DNA of 64,000 bases from GCA-002722245 sp038154685. Lineage in GTDB: Bacteria; Bacteroidota; Bacteroidia; Flavobacteriales_C; GCA-002722245. The notes under the pieces were generated by a model, which had not been told where the DNA came from, did not search any database, and saw only the letters and a program-made list of their open reading frames with translations. The DNA lies in assembly GCA_038154685.1 (NCBI GenBank), contig JAYPYW010000001.1, positions 1-64,000 of the forward strand, read 5' to 3'. Below, in pieces: positions 18,592 to 26,499 of this stretch; position 1 is the first letter of the stretch, and the number at the start of each line of letters is the position of its first letter. Both the position numbers and the translations under genes were made by a program.

Positions 18592-21150
18592 ATGCGCAAA
18601 GGGTTATTAGCCATATTCTTTCTTCTCTCATTAGCGGTTTCAGCTACTCATAACCGAGCTGGTGAAATCTCTTTTACCAAAGTTGGCGTTAACCAATTTG
18701 AAATTACTTTAATAACCTACACTAGGATTGAGACAGAAGCAGACAGGCCAATCATTTCCATAAATTGGGGAGATGGAACAATTGATTCTCTTGTTAGATC
18801 TGACGGTTTTCCGGAGTTTGTTGCTACTGATATTAATAAAAACGAATACAAAGCTATCCACACATTTCCTGGTCCGGGAACATACACCGTAAGCTTAGAA
18901 GATCCAAACAGAAACGCTGACGTTGTTAATATTCCTGGGAGTGTAAATGTTCCTTTTTACATAGAATCAGAAATTATAATCAATCCATTTTTGGGCGATA
19001 ATGCCTCTCCTGTATTATTAAACCCTCCCATAGAAGATGCTTGTGTAGAAGAGATTTTTCAGCACAACCCTTCAGCTTTTGATCCAGATGGAGATAGCTT
19101 AACTTTCACTTTAATCGAAGCCAAAGGACTCGGAGGAGAACCTATTGGTGGATATACAATCCCTGCAGGAGTTTCACTGGACCCTAAAACGGGAACTTTA
19201 ACTTGGGATAGACCTGCTATTGAAGGAGAATTTAACTTCGCTATTCTTATTGAAGAATATCGCAGTGGATTTAAAATTGGATCCATGATTAGAGATATGC
19301 AAGTGAGTGTGAGACCTTGCGATAACAATCCACCTGTTATTAAAGAGATCAAAGATATTTGTGTTGAAGCTGGGACTGAAGTAAATTTCGAAATTGAAGC
19401 TACTGATATTGACGATGGCCAAGCAATAACTTTAACTGCAACAGGAGGACCTTTAACTGAAGTAGATGGAGATTTGGCTATATTTTCAGAAGTAGTTGGT
19501 ATAGACACGGTGCGCGGAAACTTCCGTTGGACAACAGGTTGTTCTCACGTAAGAGCAGAACCTTATCAAATTTATTTCAAAGCTCAAGACAATGATAGTG
19601 AAGTCCAATTAATCGATCTCTTTACTTACAACATCAAAGTAATTGGGCCAAAAGTTAAAAATGTAGTTGCAGAAGGAACTATTGAAGGTATCAATGTTAC
19701 CTGGACAAGAAGTATTTGCGAAGAGGTTACTGGATATAAAGTTTACCGAAAAATAGATTCTCTTGATTGGAAACCGGATTCCTGTGTTGTGGGTATTCCT
19801 GGTTATACGGGATACGAATTTGTAGGCGCAGTTACTGGTCGGGATAATTCCATATTCCTAGACTCTACCGTTATCCAAAGAAACCGATATTGTTACAGAA
19901 TAGTGGCAATTTTCCCTGATGGTTCTGAAAGTATTGCAAGCGAAGAAGGTTGTGCAATAACGGTTGAAACCAAGCCTATCCCAACTAATGCAGATGTTTA
20001 TATTACGGATTCATTAACGGGTGGAATCGTTGTTAGGTGGGAAAATCCAAATGATCTTGATACTATGGATTTAAGCTCGGAGGCGTTTTATATTCTTTAT
20101 ACCATTGTTGATGGTGTTAGAACAGAAATTCATAGGACAGCAGACCTGGATGAATCTTGGACCTCATTTGCGCATGACAATATCAATACAAAGTCACAAC
20201 AACACTTTTACGAAGTTGATTTAATTGATATTGTTGATGGGGAAGAAAAAGTAATTTCTAGCTCCGAACAATTCTCTTCGGTTTTCTTAACGGCTATTCC
20301 TGCAGACAGAACCGTTACATTATCTTGGGATTACTCAACGCCTTGGAATGTTGATAGTTCATTGATTTTTTATGATTTAGATCCAAGCTGGGAATATATT
20401 GACACCCTGCTCTTTTCTACTGTTAAATACAATGAATTAACCAACGACTCCCTATATTGCTACACTGTTTTAACTATGGGGAGTTATTCTCTAGACTCTT
20501 CTGTATCGAATGTATTCTTAAATAGAAGTCAGGAAGTTTGTGTTATACCAAGGGACCTTGTCCCTCCTTGTGTTCCAACCATAACTTCTATTTCTGATTG
20601 TGATATTGATGAAAACAGATTCTCATGGTTTTTAGATACTGCTAAATGTAATGGTGATCTTACGGAGGTATCTATTTACTTTAAAAAACATCCTGAAGAT
20701 GAGTACGAATTATTGATCGAACAAAATAGCCCATGGGTTGATTCTGTTTTTATTCACAGCGATCTTTCCGAGGTTGCTGGATGTTACACCTTCACAGCTA
20801 CAGATTCGGTAGGTAATGAATCTGGATTCGCTCAAGAAGTTTGTTTTGACAATTGCCCTGTATATTACCTTCCTAATATATTCACACCCAACGGTGATGA
20901 ATTTAATGAATTGGTGATTCCATTCCCATATAAATACATTGAGGGTGTTGAGATTGAAATTTTCAACCGCTGGGGACAAAGAGTTTTTAAAACAAATGAT
21001 ATAGATGTGAACTGGGATGGGGTGAGCTCAATAACTGGTTTACCTTGTAGTGGAGGTGTTTACTATTACACTTGTATTGTTAAGGAACAAAGACTTAGTG
21101 GAATTGAGGATAAAATTATTAATGGTTTCATCCAATTAATTAGAAACTAA
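18592..21150 (+). CDS. T9SS-secreted surface protein with gliding motility-associated C-terminal (type B) sorting domain
   Basis: An 852-residue exported protein. It has an N-terminal signal peptide (GLLAIFFLLSLAVSATHN). A series of beta-sandwich repeats follows: PKD/cadherin-like modules such as HNPSAFDPDGDSLTFTL near residue 165, then fibronectin-like segments with YKVYRKIDS and RYCYRIVAIFPDG. The last ~90 residues are a classic gliding-motility C-terminal domain: PNIFTPNGDEFNELV, EIEIFNRWGQRVF, WDG and GGVYYYTC. That domain marks type B cargo of the T9SS, so the protein should cross the outer membrane through a SprA-type channel. Its ligand or substrate is unknown. It is monocistronic. Confidence 0.88.
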   Translation: MRKGLLAIFFLLSLAVSATHNRAGEISFTKVGVNQFEITLITYTRIETEADRPIISINWGDGTIDSLVRSDGFPEFVATDINKNEYKAIHTFPGPGTYTVSLEDPNRNADVVNIPGSVNVPFYIESEIIINPFLGDNASPVLLNPPIEDACVEEIFQHNPSAFDPDGDSLTFTLIEAKGLGGEPIGGYTIPAGVSLDPKTGTLTWDRPAIEGEFNFAILIEEYRSGFKIGSMIRDMQVSVRPCDNNPPVIKEIKDICVEAGTEVNFEIEATDIDDGQAITLTATGGPLTEVDGDLAIFSEVVGIDTVRGNFRWTTGCSHVRAEPYQIYFKAQDNDSEVQLIDLFTYNIKVIGPKVKNVVAEGTIEGINVTWTRSICEEVTGYKVYRKIDSLDWKPDSCVVGIPGYTGYEFVGAVTGRDNSIFLDSTVIQRNRYCYRIVAIFPDGSESIASEEGCAITVETKPIPTNADVYITDSLTGGIVVRWENPNDLDTMDLSSEAFYILYTIVDGVRTEIHRTADLDESWTSFAHDNINTKSQQHFYEVDLIDIVDGEEKVISSSEQFSSVFLTAIPADRTVTLSWDYSTPWNVDSSLIFYDLDPSWEYIDTLLFSTVKYNELTNDSLYCYTVLTMGSYSLDSSVSNVFLNRSQEVCVIPRDLVPPCVPTITSISDCDIDENRFSWFLDTAKCNGDLTEVSIYFKKHPEDEYELLIEQNSPWVDSVFIHSDLSEVAGCYTFTATDSVGNESGFAQEVCFDNCPVYYLPNIFTPNGDEFNELVIPFPYKYIEGVEIEIFNRWGQRVFKTNDIDVNWDGVSSITGLPCSGGVYYYTCIVKEQRLSGIEDKIINGFIQLIRN

Positions 21151-21157
21151 AACAAAA

Positions 21158-21182
21158 AAGGTGAAGTATTCAACTCCACCTT
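21158..21182. terminator. Bidirectional terminator between convergent genes
   Basis: Stem AAGGTG-a-AGT / ACT-c-CACCTT around ATTCA, with one A/C mismatch. A-rich on the left, so on the minus strand a T-run follows (for the gene at 21206). It lies 8 bases after the stop of the plus-strand surface-protein gene. Confidence 0.7.
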
Positions 21183-21205
21183 AATTTATAATTATGTTTT
21201 AATTA

Positions 21206-21499
21206 TCAGTATTTCTGGCCTGTGGAATCCATCCACTCCCTTCTTTTTTTACCAATGAAAACGATGGCTTTTCCCTTTCGAACTTCCTCTCCATTTTCAT
21301 CATAATAAGTCACCTGTCTTTTACCAATAGTTAACAAAACTCGCTGAGCCGTAGGCATTTCGATAAACTCCTTTAAAGTATACCACTCTAAAACTCCTTC
21401 ATCATTTAAACTTGAAACTTTATGAACTAAATCTGACATGCTGCTTAATTTGGTTGAGTGTTTACTGTTTAATTGAAATCTAAGTTTCAATAATGGCAT
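21206..21499 (-). CDS. Hypothetical small basic protein
   Basis: A 97-residue protein with no recognised family. The ATG at 21499 (MPLLKLRFQLN) is preferred to an upstream TTG at 21538, because the upstream codons would lie inside a strong terminator hairpin. A further ATG at 21439 (MSDLVHKVSSL) is also possible. The C-terminal half looks like a small beta-rich fold: EWYTLKEFIEM, RVLLTIGKRQVTYYDENGEEV, KAIVFIGKKRREWMDSTG. No signal peptide or membrane segment. Its leader contains a terminator whose T-run touches the start codon, suggesting conditional expression. Confidence 0.55.
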   Translation of the reverse strand: MPLLKLRFQLNSKHSTKLSSMSDLVHKVSSLNDEGVLEWYTLKEFIEMPTAQRVLLTIGKRQVTYYDENGEEVRKGKAIVFIGKKRREWMDSTGQKY

Positions 21500-21590
21500 A
21501 AAAAAATCCCGCCTTACGACGGGATTAATATTAACCAAAACTAAACCTACTTAGACACTAAGAATCGGTCTAAGACTATGAAAATTAATT
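21499..21590 (-). ncRNA. Candidate small RNA or attenuating leader
   Basis: On the minus strand, a -7-like TAATTTTC near 21583-21590 is followed by a stem-loop (CTTAGAC 21568-21574 pairing with GTCTAAG 21550-21556), an AU-rich linker and the intrinsic terminator at 21505-21526. Two hairpins ending in a T-run over about 80 bases is the architecture of a bacterial sRNA. It is equally that of a transcription-attenuation leader for the gene starting at 21499. The promoter is imperfect (final G missing), so confidence is modest. Confidence 0.4.
21505..21526 (-). terminator. Terminator-like hairpin abutting a start codon
   Basis: A perfect 7-bp GC-containing stem AATCCCG / CGGGATT with an 8-base loop. 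On the minus strand it is followed by a run of seven T and then directly by the ATG at 21499. It ends either an upstream minus-strand RNA or the leader of the gene at 21206. Confidence 0.75.
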
Positions 21591-21604
21591 TCTGAAAGAA
21601 CGTA

Positions 21605-21637
21605 TTTGATTTTATAACGCGCGGAATTGTACTTTTG
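21605..21637 (+). promoter_or_regulatory. Bacteroidota-type promoter for the ACP-MBOAT operon
   Basis: TTTG at 21605-21608, a 21-base spacer, then TACTTTTG at 21630-21637 (consensus TTTG...TAnnTTTG). It lies 25 bases upstream of the acyl carrier protein start. Confidence 0.75.
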
Positions 21638-21662
21638 TATATTAGTTAACTTCTTTTAACAA

Positions 21663-21902
21663 TTGAGTAAAGTACAAGAGGATATCATCCAATTAATGAA
21701 ATCGTTTTTCAAAAACGATTCCCTAATCGTTTCAGAAGAAACAACCGCTAATGATATCGAAGAATGGGATTCCCTTAATCACATGAACTTTATTAGTGAA
21801 GTTGAAAAACACTTTAACATTCAGTTTGAGTTTTTCGAAATTATGGATTTGGAAAATGTGGGAGAATTAATTGATAGTATCCTTCAAAAATTGAATAGTT
21901 AA
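21663..21902 (+). CDS. Acyl carrier protein
   Basis: A 79-residue acidic ACP-fold protein. Ser37 in EEWDSLNHMNF is the phosphopantetheine attachment residue (D-S-L motif), followed by helix III EVEKHFNIQFEFFEI. The start is TTG (TTG AGT AAA). It is not the housekeeping fatty-acid ACP, which is usually encoded beside fabF. Instead it lies 3 bases before an MBOAT acyltransferase, which suggests it delivers an acyl or aminoacyl group to that enzyme, as DltC does for DltB. No adenylation (DltA-like) loader is adjacent. Confidence 0.88.
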   Translation: MSKVQEDIIQLMKSFFKNDSLIVSEETTANDIEEWDSLNHMNFISEVEKHFNIQFEFFEIMDLENVGELIDSILQKLNS

Positions 21903-21905
21903 GAT

Positions 21906-23231
21906 TTGATATGGGGATTATATATATTGGTTCTTTTACTTAGCATGGTGCTATTCTTTAAAACCAAGCTTCCGGGAAAAACTATTTTAATAACAGGCTC
22001 CTTAATGGTGATTAGCATTTTAGATTATTCTGCCACTATTGGAGTTATTCTAATAACCTTCATTACTTTTTGGGCTCAAGCGAATAAAACTAGGAGTTGG
22101 TTAGGCATCTTAGTTATCTTAGGGTCTTTAGTGAGTTTAAACTATTTCTTAGGAAAATCACCCTTGTTTAAACTTGGATTATCTTATTACGGATTACAAA
22201 ATATAGGTGTATTACTATTATGTATTCGTAAAGCGCCTACCGATTTTAATTTATCAGAATTATTTTTTGCAAATGCTCTTTTTCCAAAGTTTTTAGCAGG
22301 ACCAATCTTATTGCCAAAAGAGATTAAAGCCTTAAAAATCGACCAAGAATTCAAAGAAGATAATTTTAATTACGGGGTTAACCGAATTGTTTTTGGTTTA
22401 TTTAAAAAACTCGTTTTGGCCGATAACTTATCGTTAATTACTGAAACCGTTTTTAATCATCCTGAAACTGAATTTAAAGCGGTAACCGTTATACTAGGTT
22501 CTCTCCTTTTCACTTTTGAAATGTATTTGGACTTTAGTGCTTACACGGATATCATTTTAGGAATAGCCAGACTATTTAACATCAAATTGAAAGAAAACTT
22601 CAATCTTCCGCTCAGATCTAAAACTGTTTCTGAATATTGGAGAAAAACACATATATCTTTAATTGATTGGTTCACCCAGAACTTCTTTTATTACATCACA
22701 TTTAAATGGCGAGAACACCCAATTAAGTCTACTATATTAGGGATTTCTATAACTTTCATTTTAAGTGGAATTTGGCATGGAGCACAAATTGGCTTTCTGA
22801 TTTGGGGGATATTAAACGCTATTTACCTTATCGTTGAATTTTTCGGAAAGAGGAGCAAAATTCAACTACCATCACTTATAAGTTGGCCATTGGTAATAAT
22901 CTTCATCAGTTTAGCTAACCTATTTTTTAAGTCGTGGTATTGGGCCAATGCAATGGCTTTTTTATCCGCTTTAATCACACCGGAAAGTTGGGTTTTCGAA
23001 TGGGACACACACGTTTGGGCGATATTAGGTAATGGTTGGTATTTAGAACAACAATTTCAGCTGATGTTAATTGGGGTCCTGTTTATTTCTTTCTTTCTTC
23101 TGGAAAAGCGATTGGAAAAATTGGCAAAATCTTCCAATATTTCAATTGCCTTTATATCCATCCTTGGTTTACTTATTTTCCTAGTAGGAAACTTTAATGA
23201 TGGAGCCGAGTTTATTTACATGCAATTTTGA
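21906..23231 (+). CDS. MBOAT family membrane O-acyltransferase (AlgI/DltB-like)
   Basis: A 441-residue polytopic membrane enzyme expected to move acyl groups across the membrane onto a polysaccharide or other envelope hydroxyl. MBOAT marks are FPKFLAGPILLPKE near residue 130, SEYWRKTHISLIDWF near 240 and the putative catalytic His in SGIWHGAQIGFLIWG near 289. About ten hydrophobic segments are visible. The TTG start (MIWGLYILV) lies 3 bases after the ACP stop. The last four bases overlap the queG start. The ACP pairing suggests an ACP-bound donor. No SGNH-type partner or known acceptor gene is adjacent, so the substrate is unknown. Confidence 0.88.
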   Translation: MIWGLYILVLLLSMVLFFKTKLPGKTILITGSLMVISILDYSATIGVILITFITFWAQANKTRSWLGILVILGSLVSLNYFLGKSPLFKLGLSYYGLQNIGVLLLCIRKAPTDFNLSELFFANALFPKFLAGPILLPKEIKALKIDQEFKEDNFNYGVNRIVFGLFKKLVLADNLSLITETVFNHPETEFKAVTVILGSLLFTFEMYLDFSAYTDIILGIARLFNIKLKENFNLPLRSKTVSEYWRKTHISLIDWFTQNFFYYITFKWREHPIKSTILGISITFILSGIWHGAQIGFLIWGILNAIYLIVEFFGKRSKIQLPSLISWPLVIIFISLANLFFKSWYWANAMAFLSALITPESWVFEWDTHVWAILGNGWYLEQQFQLMLIGVLFISFFLLEKRLEKLAKSSNISIAFISILGLLIFLVGNFNDGAEFIYMQF

Positions 23232-24151
23232 GTACTGCAGAACAACATAAAAACCTGATTAAAAATGAAGCCCTCCGGTTAGGCTTTAATTTTGTTGGGT
23301 TCTCACAAGCTGGATTCCTTGAAGAGGATGCGCCAAGGTTAGAAGCTTACCTCAAAAAAAACCTTCATGGAGAAATGAAATACATGGAGAATCATTTCGA
23401 TAAAAGATTGGATCCTCGCTTGTTGGTTGATGATGCGAAAACAGTTGTTTCATTTTTAATTAACTATTTCCCTTCAGAAAAGCAAAATACAAACGCTCCA
23501 AAATTGGCGAAATACGCTTACGGACAAGATTATCACTTGGTAATTCGAGAAAAACTAAATCACTTATTGGCTTTTATAAACGAAGAGATTGGTGAAGTGA
23601 GCGGTAGAGGCTTTGTTGATTCAGCTCCAGTTTTAGATAAAGCTTGGGCCCAAAAAAGTGGAATAGGATGGATTGGGAAAAATGGGAATTTAATCAATAA
23701 AGGTTCTGGGAGTTTCTTCTTTGTAGCCGAACTAATATTGGATTTAGATTTACCACCAGATGGACCTGTGACTGATCATTGCGGATCTTGCACAGCATGT
23801 ATTGATGAATGCCCAACAGAGGCCATTATTGAGCCAATGGTTGTTGATGGATCTAAATGTATTTCCTATTTCACAATCGAACTTAAAGAACAGATCCCAA
23901 CAGAAATGAAAGGCAAATTCGACGATTGGATGTTTGGCTGTGATGTTTGTCAGGACGTATGCCCCTGGAACAAATTTTCAAAACCTCATAACGAACCTTT
24001 ATTCAACCCGCATCCGGATTTATTAGCCATGACTCAAACCGATTGGGAAAACATCAAACAAGAAACATTCAGTAAGGTTTTCTCCAAAAGCGCCGTAAAA
24101 CGCACCAAATTCTCAGGGTTAAAAAGAAACATTAAATTCTTAAAAGAATAA
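23228..24151 (+). CDS. queG: Epoxyqueuosine reductase
   Basis: QueG performs the last step of queuosine formation in tRNA, reducing epoxyqueuosine with cobalamin and two [4Fe-4S] clusters. The 307-residue protein has the N-terminal cobalamin domain (GFNFVGFSQAGFL, GEMKYMENHFDKRLDPRLL), AKYAYGQDYH, a first cluster motif CGSCTACIDECP near 184-195 and a second CDVCQDVCPWNKF near 237-250. Its TTG start overlaps the MBOAT stop by four bases, implying translational coupling, although the two functions are unrelated. Confidence 0.93.
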   Translation: MSTAEQHKNLIKNEALRLGFNFVGFSQAGFLEEDAPRLEAYLKKNLHGEMKYMENHFDKRLDPRLLVDDAKTVVSFLINYFPSEKQNTNAPKLAKYAYGQDYHLVIREKLNHLLAFINEEIGEVSGRGFVDSAPVLDKAWAQKSGIGWIGKNGNLINKGSGSFFFVAELILDLDLPPDGPVTDHCGSCTACIDECPTEAIIEPMVVDGSKCISYFTIELKEQIPTEMKGKFDDWMFGCDVCQDVCPWNKFSKPHNEPLFNPHPDLLAMTQTDWENIKQETFSKVFSKSAVKRTKFSGLKRNIKFLKE

Positions 24152-24209
24152 GCTTCTCTATTCTCCATTCTACCTCCTCCCTTCTAATTTCCCTATCTTT
24201 ACAACCGTT

Positions 24210-25055
24210 ATGGCAAACAAAAGAAAAACAGGAGGAAGTAAAAAGAGGAATCACGAACCTGCTGCAGTGCGTTTTGGAAAGGACAAAAGGCGTGGTGGTG
24301 GACCTAAAAAAAGGTTGGATTCTAAAACTTCTAATCTTGGTGATGGGACAACTCGTTTAAACAAGTTTATTGCCCACGCTGGTGTTTGCTCTCGAAGAGA
24401 AGCTGATGAATTAATTCAACTAGGTTCCATTACAGTTAACGGTGAAATCGTTACCGAAATGGGATATAAAGTAAAACCTTCTGATGTTGTGAAATATGAA
24501 GGAGATACGCTTTCTCATGGTGAATTATTTTACATGGCCATTAACAAACCAAAAAACTTCAGCTCATCATGCGACAACCCTTTAAAGGACAGAACTGTTG
24601 GTAAGCTCATTCATAGAGACGCTAAATTTATAATGACTCCGATTGGAAAATTGGAAAGAGAAGCTACCGGAATTTTAATTCTTACTAACGATCATGATTT
24701 ATATCTTAAGTTGTCCAATCCAAAGCATGAGTTCTCTAAAATATTTCAATTGGAGTTGGACAAACCACTAACTCAAGAAGATATGGCTAAAGCCGTTGAA
24801 GGTGTAAGATTACCTTCAGGAGGTTGGGTAAAAGCAGAAGATATTTCGTACCTAAAAGGGAATCATAATAACATTGGAATCGAAATGTTTAACAACAAAA
24901 ATCGAATTCTGGAAAAGATGTTCGACTTGTTGGGGTATAAAGTAAAAAAGCTCGACAGGGTTTCTTTTGCCGGAATTACAAAAAAGAATCTTTCTAGAGG
25001 AGAATATCGTCAGCTTTCTGAAACCGAAGTTGTTCAACTAAAAATGCTAGGATAA
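24210..25055 (+). CDS. RsuA/RluB/RluF-family pseudouridine synthase, catalytic Asp replaced by Glu
   Basis: A 281-residue member of the RsuA-type pseudouridine synthases, closest in layout to RluF of 23S rRNA. It has a basic N-terminal extension (about 1-45), an S4 RNA-binding domain (about 48-95, RLNKFIAHAGVCSRREADELI) and the synthase domain. The catalytic motif, normally GRLDxxTxGLLLLTND, reads GKLEREATGILILTND, so the invariant Asp is Glu149 (codon GAA). The usual KNRIVRRIFEHLGY reads KNRILEKMFDLLGY. Fold and RNA binding are probably kept; activity is doubtful. The gene stands alone. Confidence 0.85.
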   Translation: MANKRKTGGSKKRNHEPAAVRFGKDKRRGGGPKKRLDSKTSNLGDGTTRLNKFIAHAGVCSRREADELIQLGSITVNGEIVTEMGYKVKPSDVVKYEGDTLSHGELFYMAINKPKNFSSSCDNPLKDRTVGKLIHRDAKFIMTPIGKLEREATGILILTNDHDLYLKLSNPKHEFSKIFQLELDKPLTQEDMAKAVEGVRLPSGGWVKAEDISYLKGNHNNIGIEMFNNKNRILEKMFDLLGYKVKKLDRVSFAGITKKNLSRGEYRQLSETEVVQLKMLG

Positions 25056-25106
25056 CAGTAACTTATCGCTCTTAATCCCGTAAAGCTATCTCACAAAAGC
25101 TTTACC

Positions 25107-26496
25107 ATGGGTATTTTAAATAAGGTTGTAAATCTTGGGACGTCTAGTGTTGAGGACAATGGTTTAAAAACAAGGATAGTTAGTTCTAACATTGTTGCAT
25201 TATTATTAGCAGCAATTGCTGGAACTTATATTCCAATAACCTACTACTTTGTTGAACAATTGGCCCTAATTCCTATTTTAGGTGTTGTAATTGCTTCAGT
25301 TGGACTAACCCTAAACGGTATAAAACAGCATTTTTTAAGTCGATTTTTAATATCAATCGCCCCTGTTACTTTACCCGGTATTTACCATGCATATTTAGTT
25401 CCTGCAACAGACCCTTCTTTGGTGCCATCTGTATTAATTACGATGGGATTCTCTTTAATTCCGTTTATTGTTTTCAGAATAAAAGAATACGCAGGGTGGG
25501 TTCCAGGATTGATCTACGGAGGTTTTTGGGTAATAGGTTTTGATGACTTCAAAAATAGTTTAGAAACCGCTGAAGTTTTAGATTATTCCTTTATAAAATC
25601 TGGATTCTTCCAATACTTAACATCAAGCATGGGCTTTGTTTTTGGCGCAGGAGGAGTATTTGCACTTTCTTATTTAGGGTATATCTCTGAGGAAAATAAT
25701 AAAGAAACAAAATTACAGATGGCGGCCTCTCAGAAAGAAATGGAAGAATCTCAGGCTGAACTTCAGAAAACTTTAGAAGAAATAGAGGTTAAAAAATTAG
25801 AAGAAGAAAAGAGGATGTGGGCCAATGATGGAATGGTAAAATTCTCTGAAATTCTTAGAAATAACACTGGAGAAGATTTATATGCGGAAATTATTTCTGA
25901 GATGGTTCAATATGTTGGTGCCAAACAAGGAAAGGTTTTTAAAACGCTAGAAATAGATGGGCAGCCTTGTTTAAAATTAGAAGGTACCTATGCATACGAT
26001 CGTTTTAAATATGAAGAAACCGAAGACGGAATAATCGAAATGGGCGAAGGTTTAGTTGGTGAAGCCTATAAAGNNNNNNNNNNCCTATAAAGAGGGTGGA
26101 ATCATTCACATGACCGAAATACCAGATAATTACACCGCTATTACATCAGGCTTAGGAGAAGCTAACCCAACTGCTATTTTAATATTCCCTTTAATGAACG
26201 AGGAAGTTGTAGAAGGTATTATTGAATTGGCAAGTTTCCATGAGTTTGCGGAATTCCAGATTGATTTCTTATCCAAAGTTGGTATCAATATAGCTACCAC
26301 TTTTGCCAGAGAAAAGATAAATGCGCAAACTTCTCTATTACTTGAAGAAAGTAAACAACAAACGGAAGTTATGCAGCAACAAGAGGAAGAAATGCGCCAA
26401 AATATGGAAGAAATGCAAGCCACTCAAGATATGATGAATTCCAGAGAGCAGGAACTTCTAGATGAAATTGGGAAATTGAAAAAAATGCTTAATTAA
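25107..26496 (+). CDS. Membrane protein with coiled coil and GAF domain (sensor-like)
   Basis: This is one gene split by an artificial gap of ten N. The bases CCTATAAAG occur on both sides of the gap. Merging the copies gives GEAYK-EGGIIHM in frame and a continuous protein of about 457 residues. It has six hydrophobic segments (about 25-205), a coiled coil (about 210-245), a GAF domain (about 250-410, with FSEILRNN, ELASFHEFAEFQIDFLSKVGINIATTFAREK) and a second Gln/Glu-rich coiled coil at the C-terminus. No kinase or output domain is present. The histidine kinase starts 3 bases later, so it probably works with that kinase as a sensory partner. Confidence 0.82.
26074..26083. other. Assembly gap (10 N), probably spurious
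   Basis: Both flanks carry CCTATAAAG (26065-26073 and 26084-26092). Contig ends appear to overlap by nine bases but were joined with a placeholder. Collapsing the overlap restores one open reading frame, so the true missing length is probably zero. Confidence 0.9.
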
Positions 26497-26499
26497 GCT

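Noticed and set aside
24152..24209. Pyrimidine-rich tract before the pseudouridine synthase gene as a structured RNA
   Set aside because: The CT-rich string lacks self-complementarity; it is probably ordinary spacer with a weak TATCTTTA promoter element.
26056..26496. A separate small gene starting before the N gap
   Set aside because: It is the second half of the GAF-domain protein; the start arises from reading across the placeholder.
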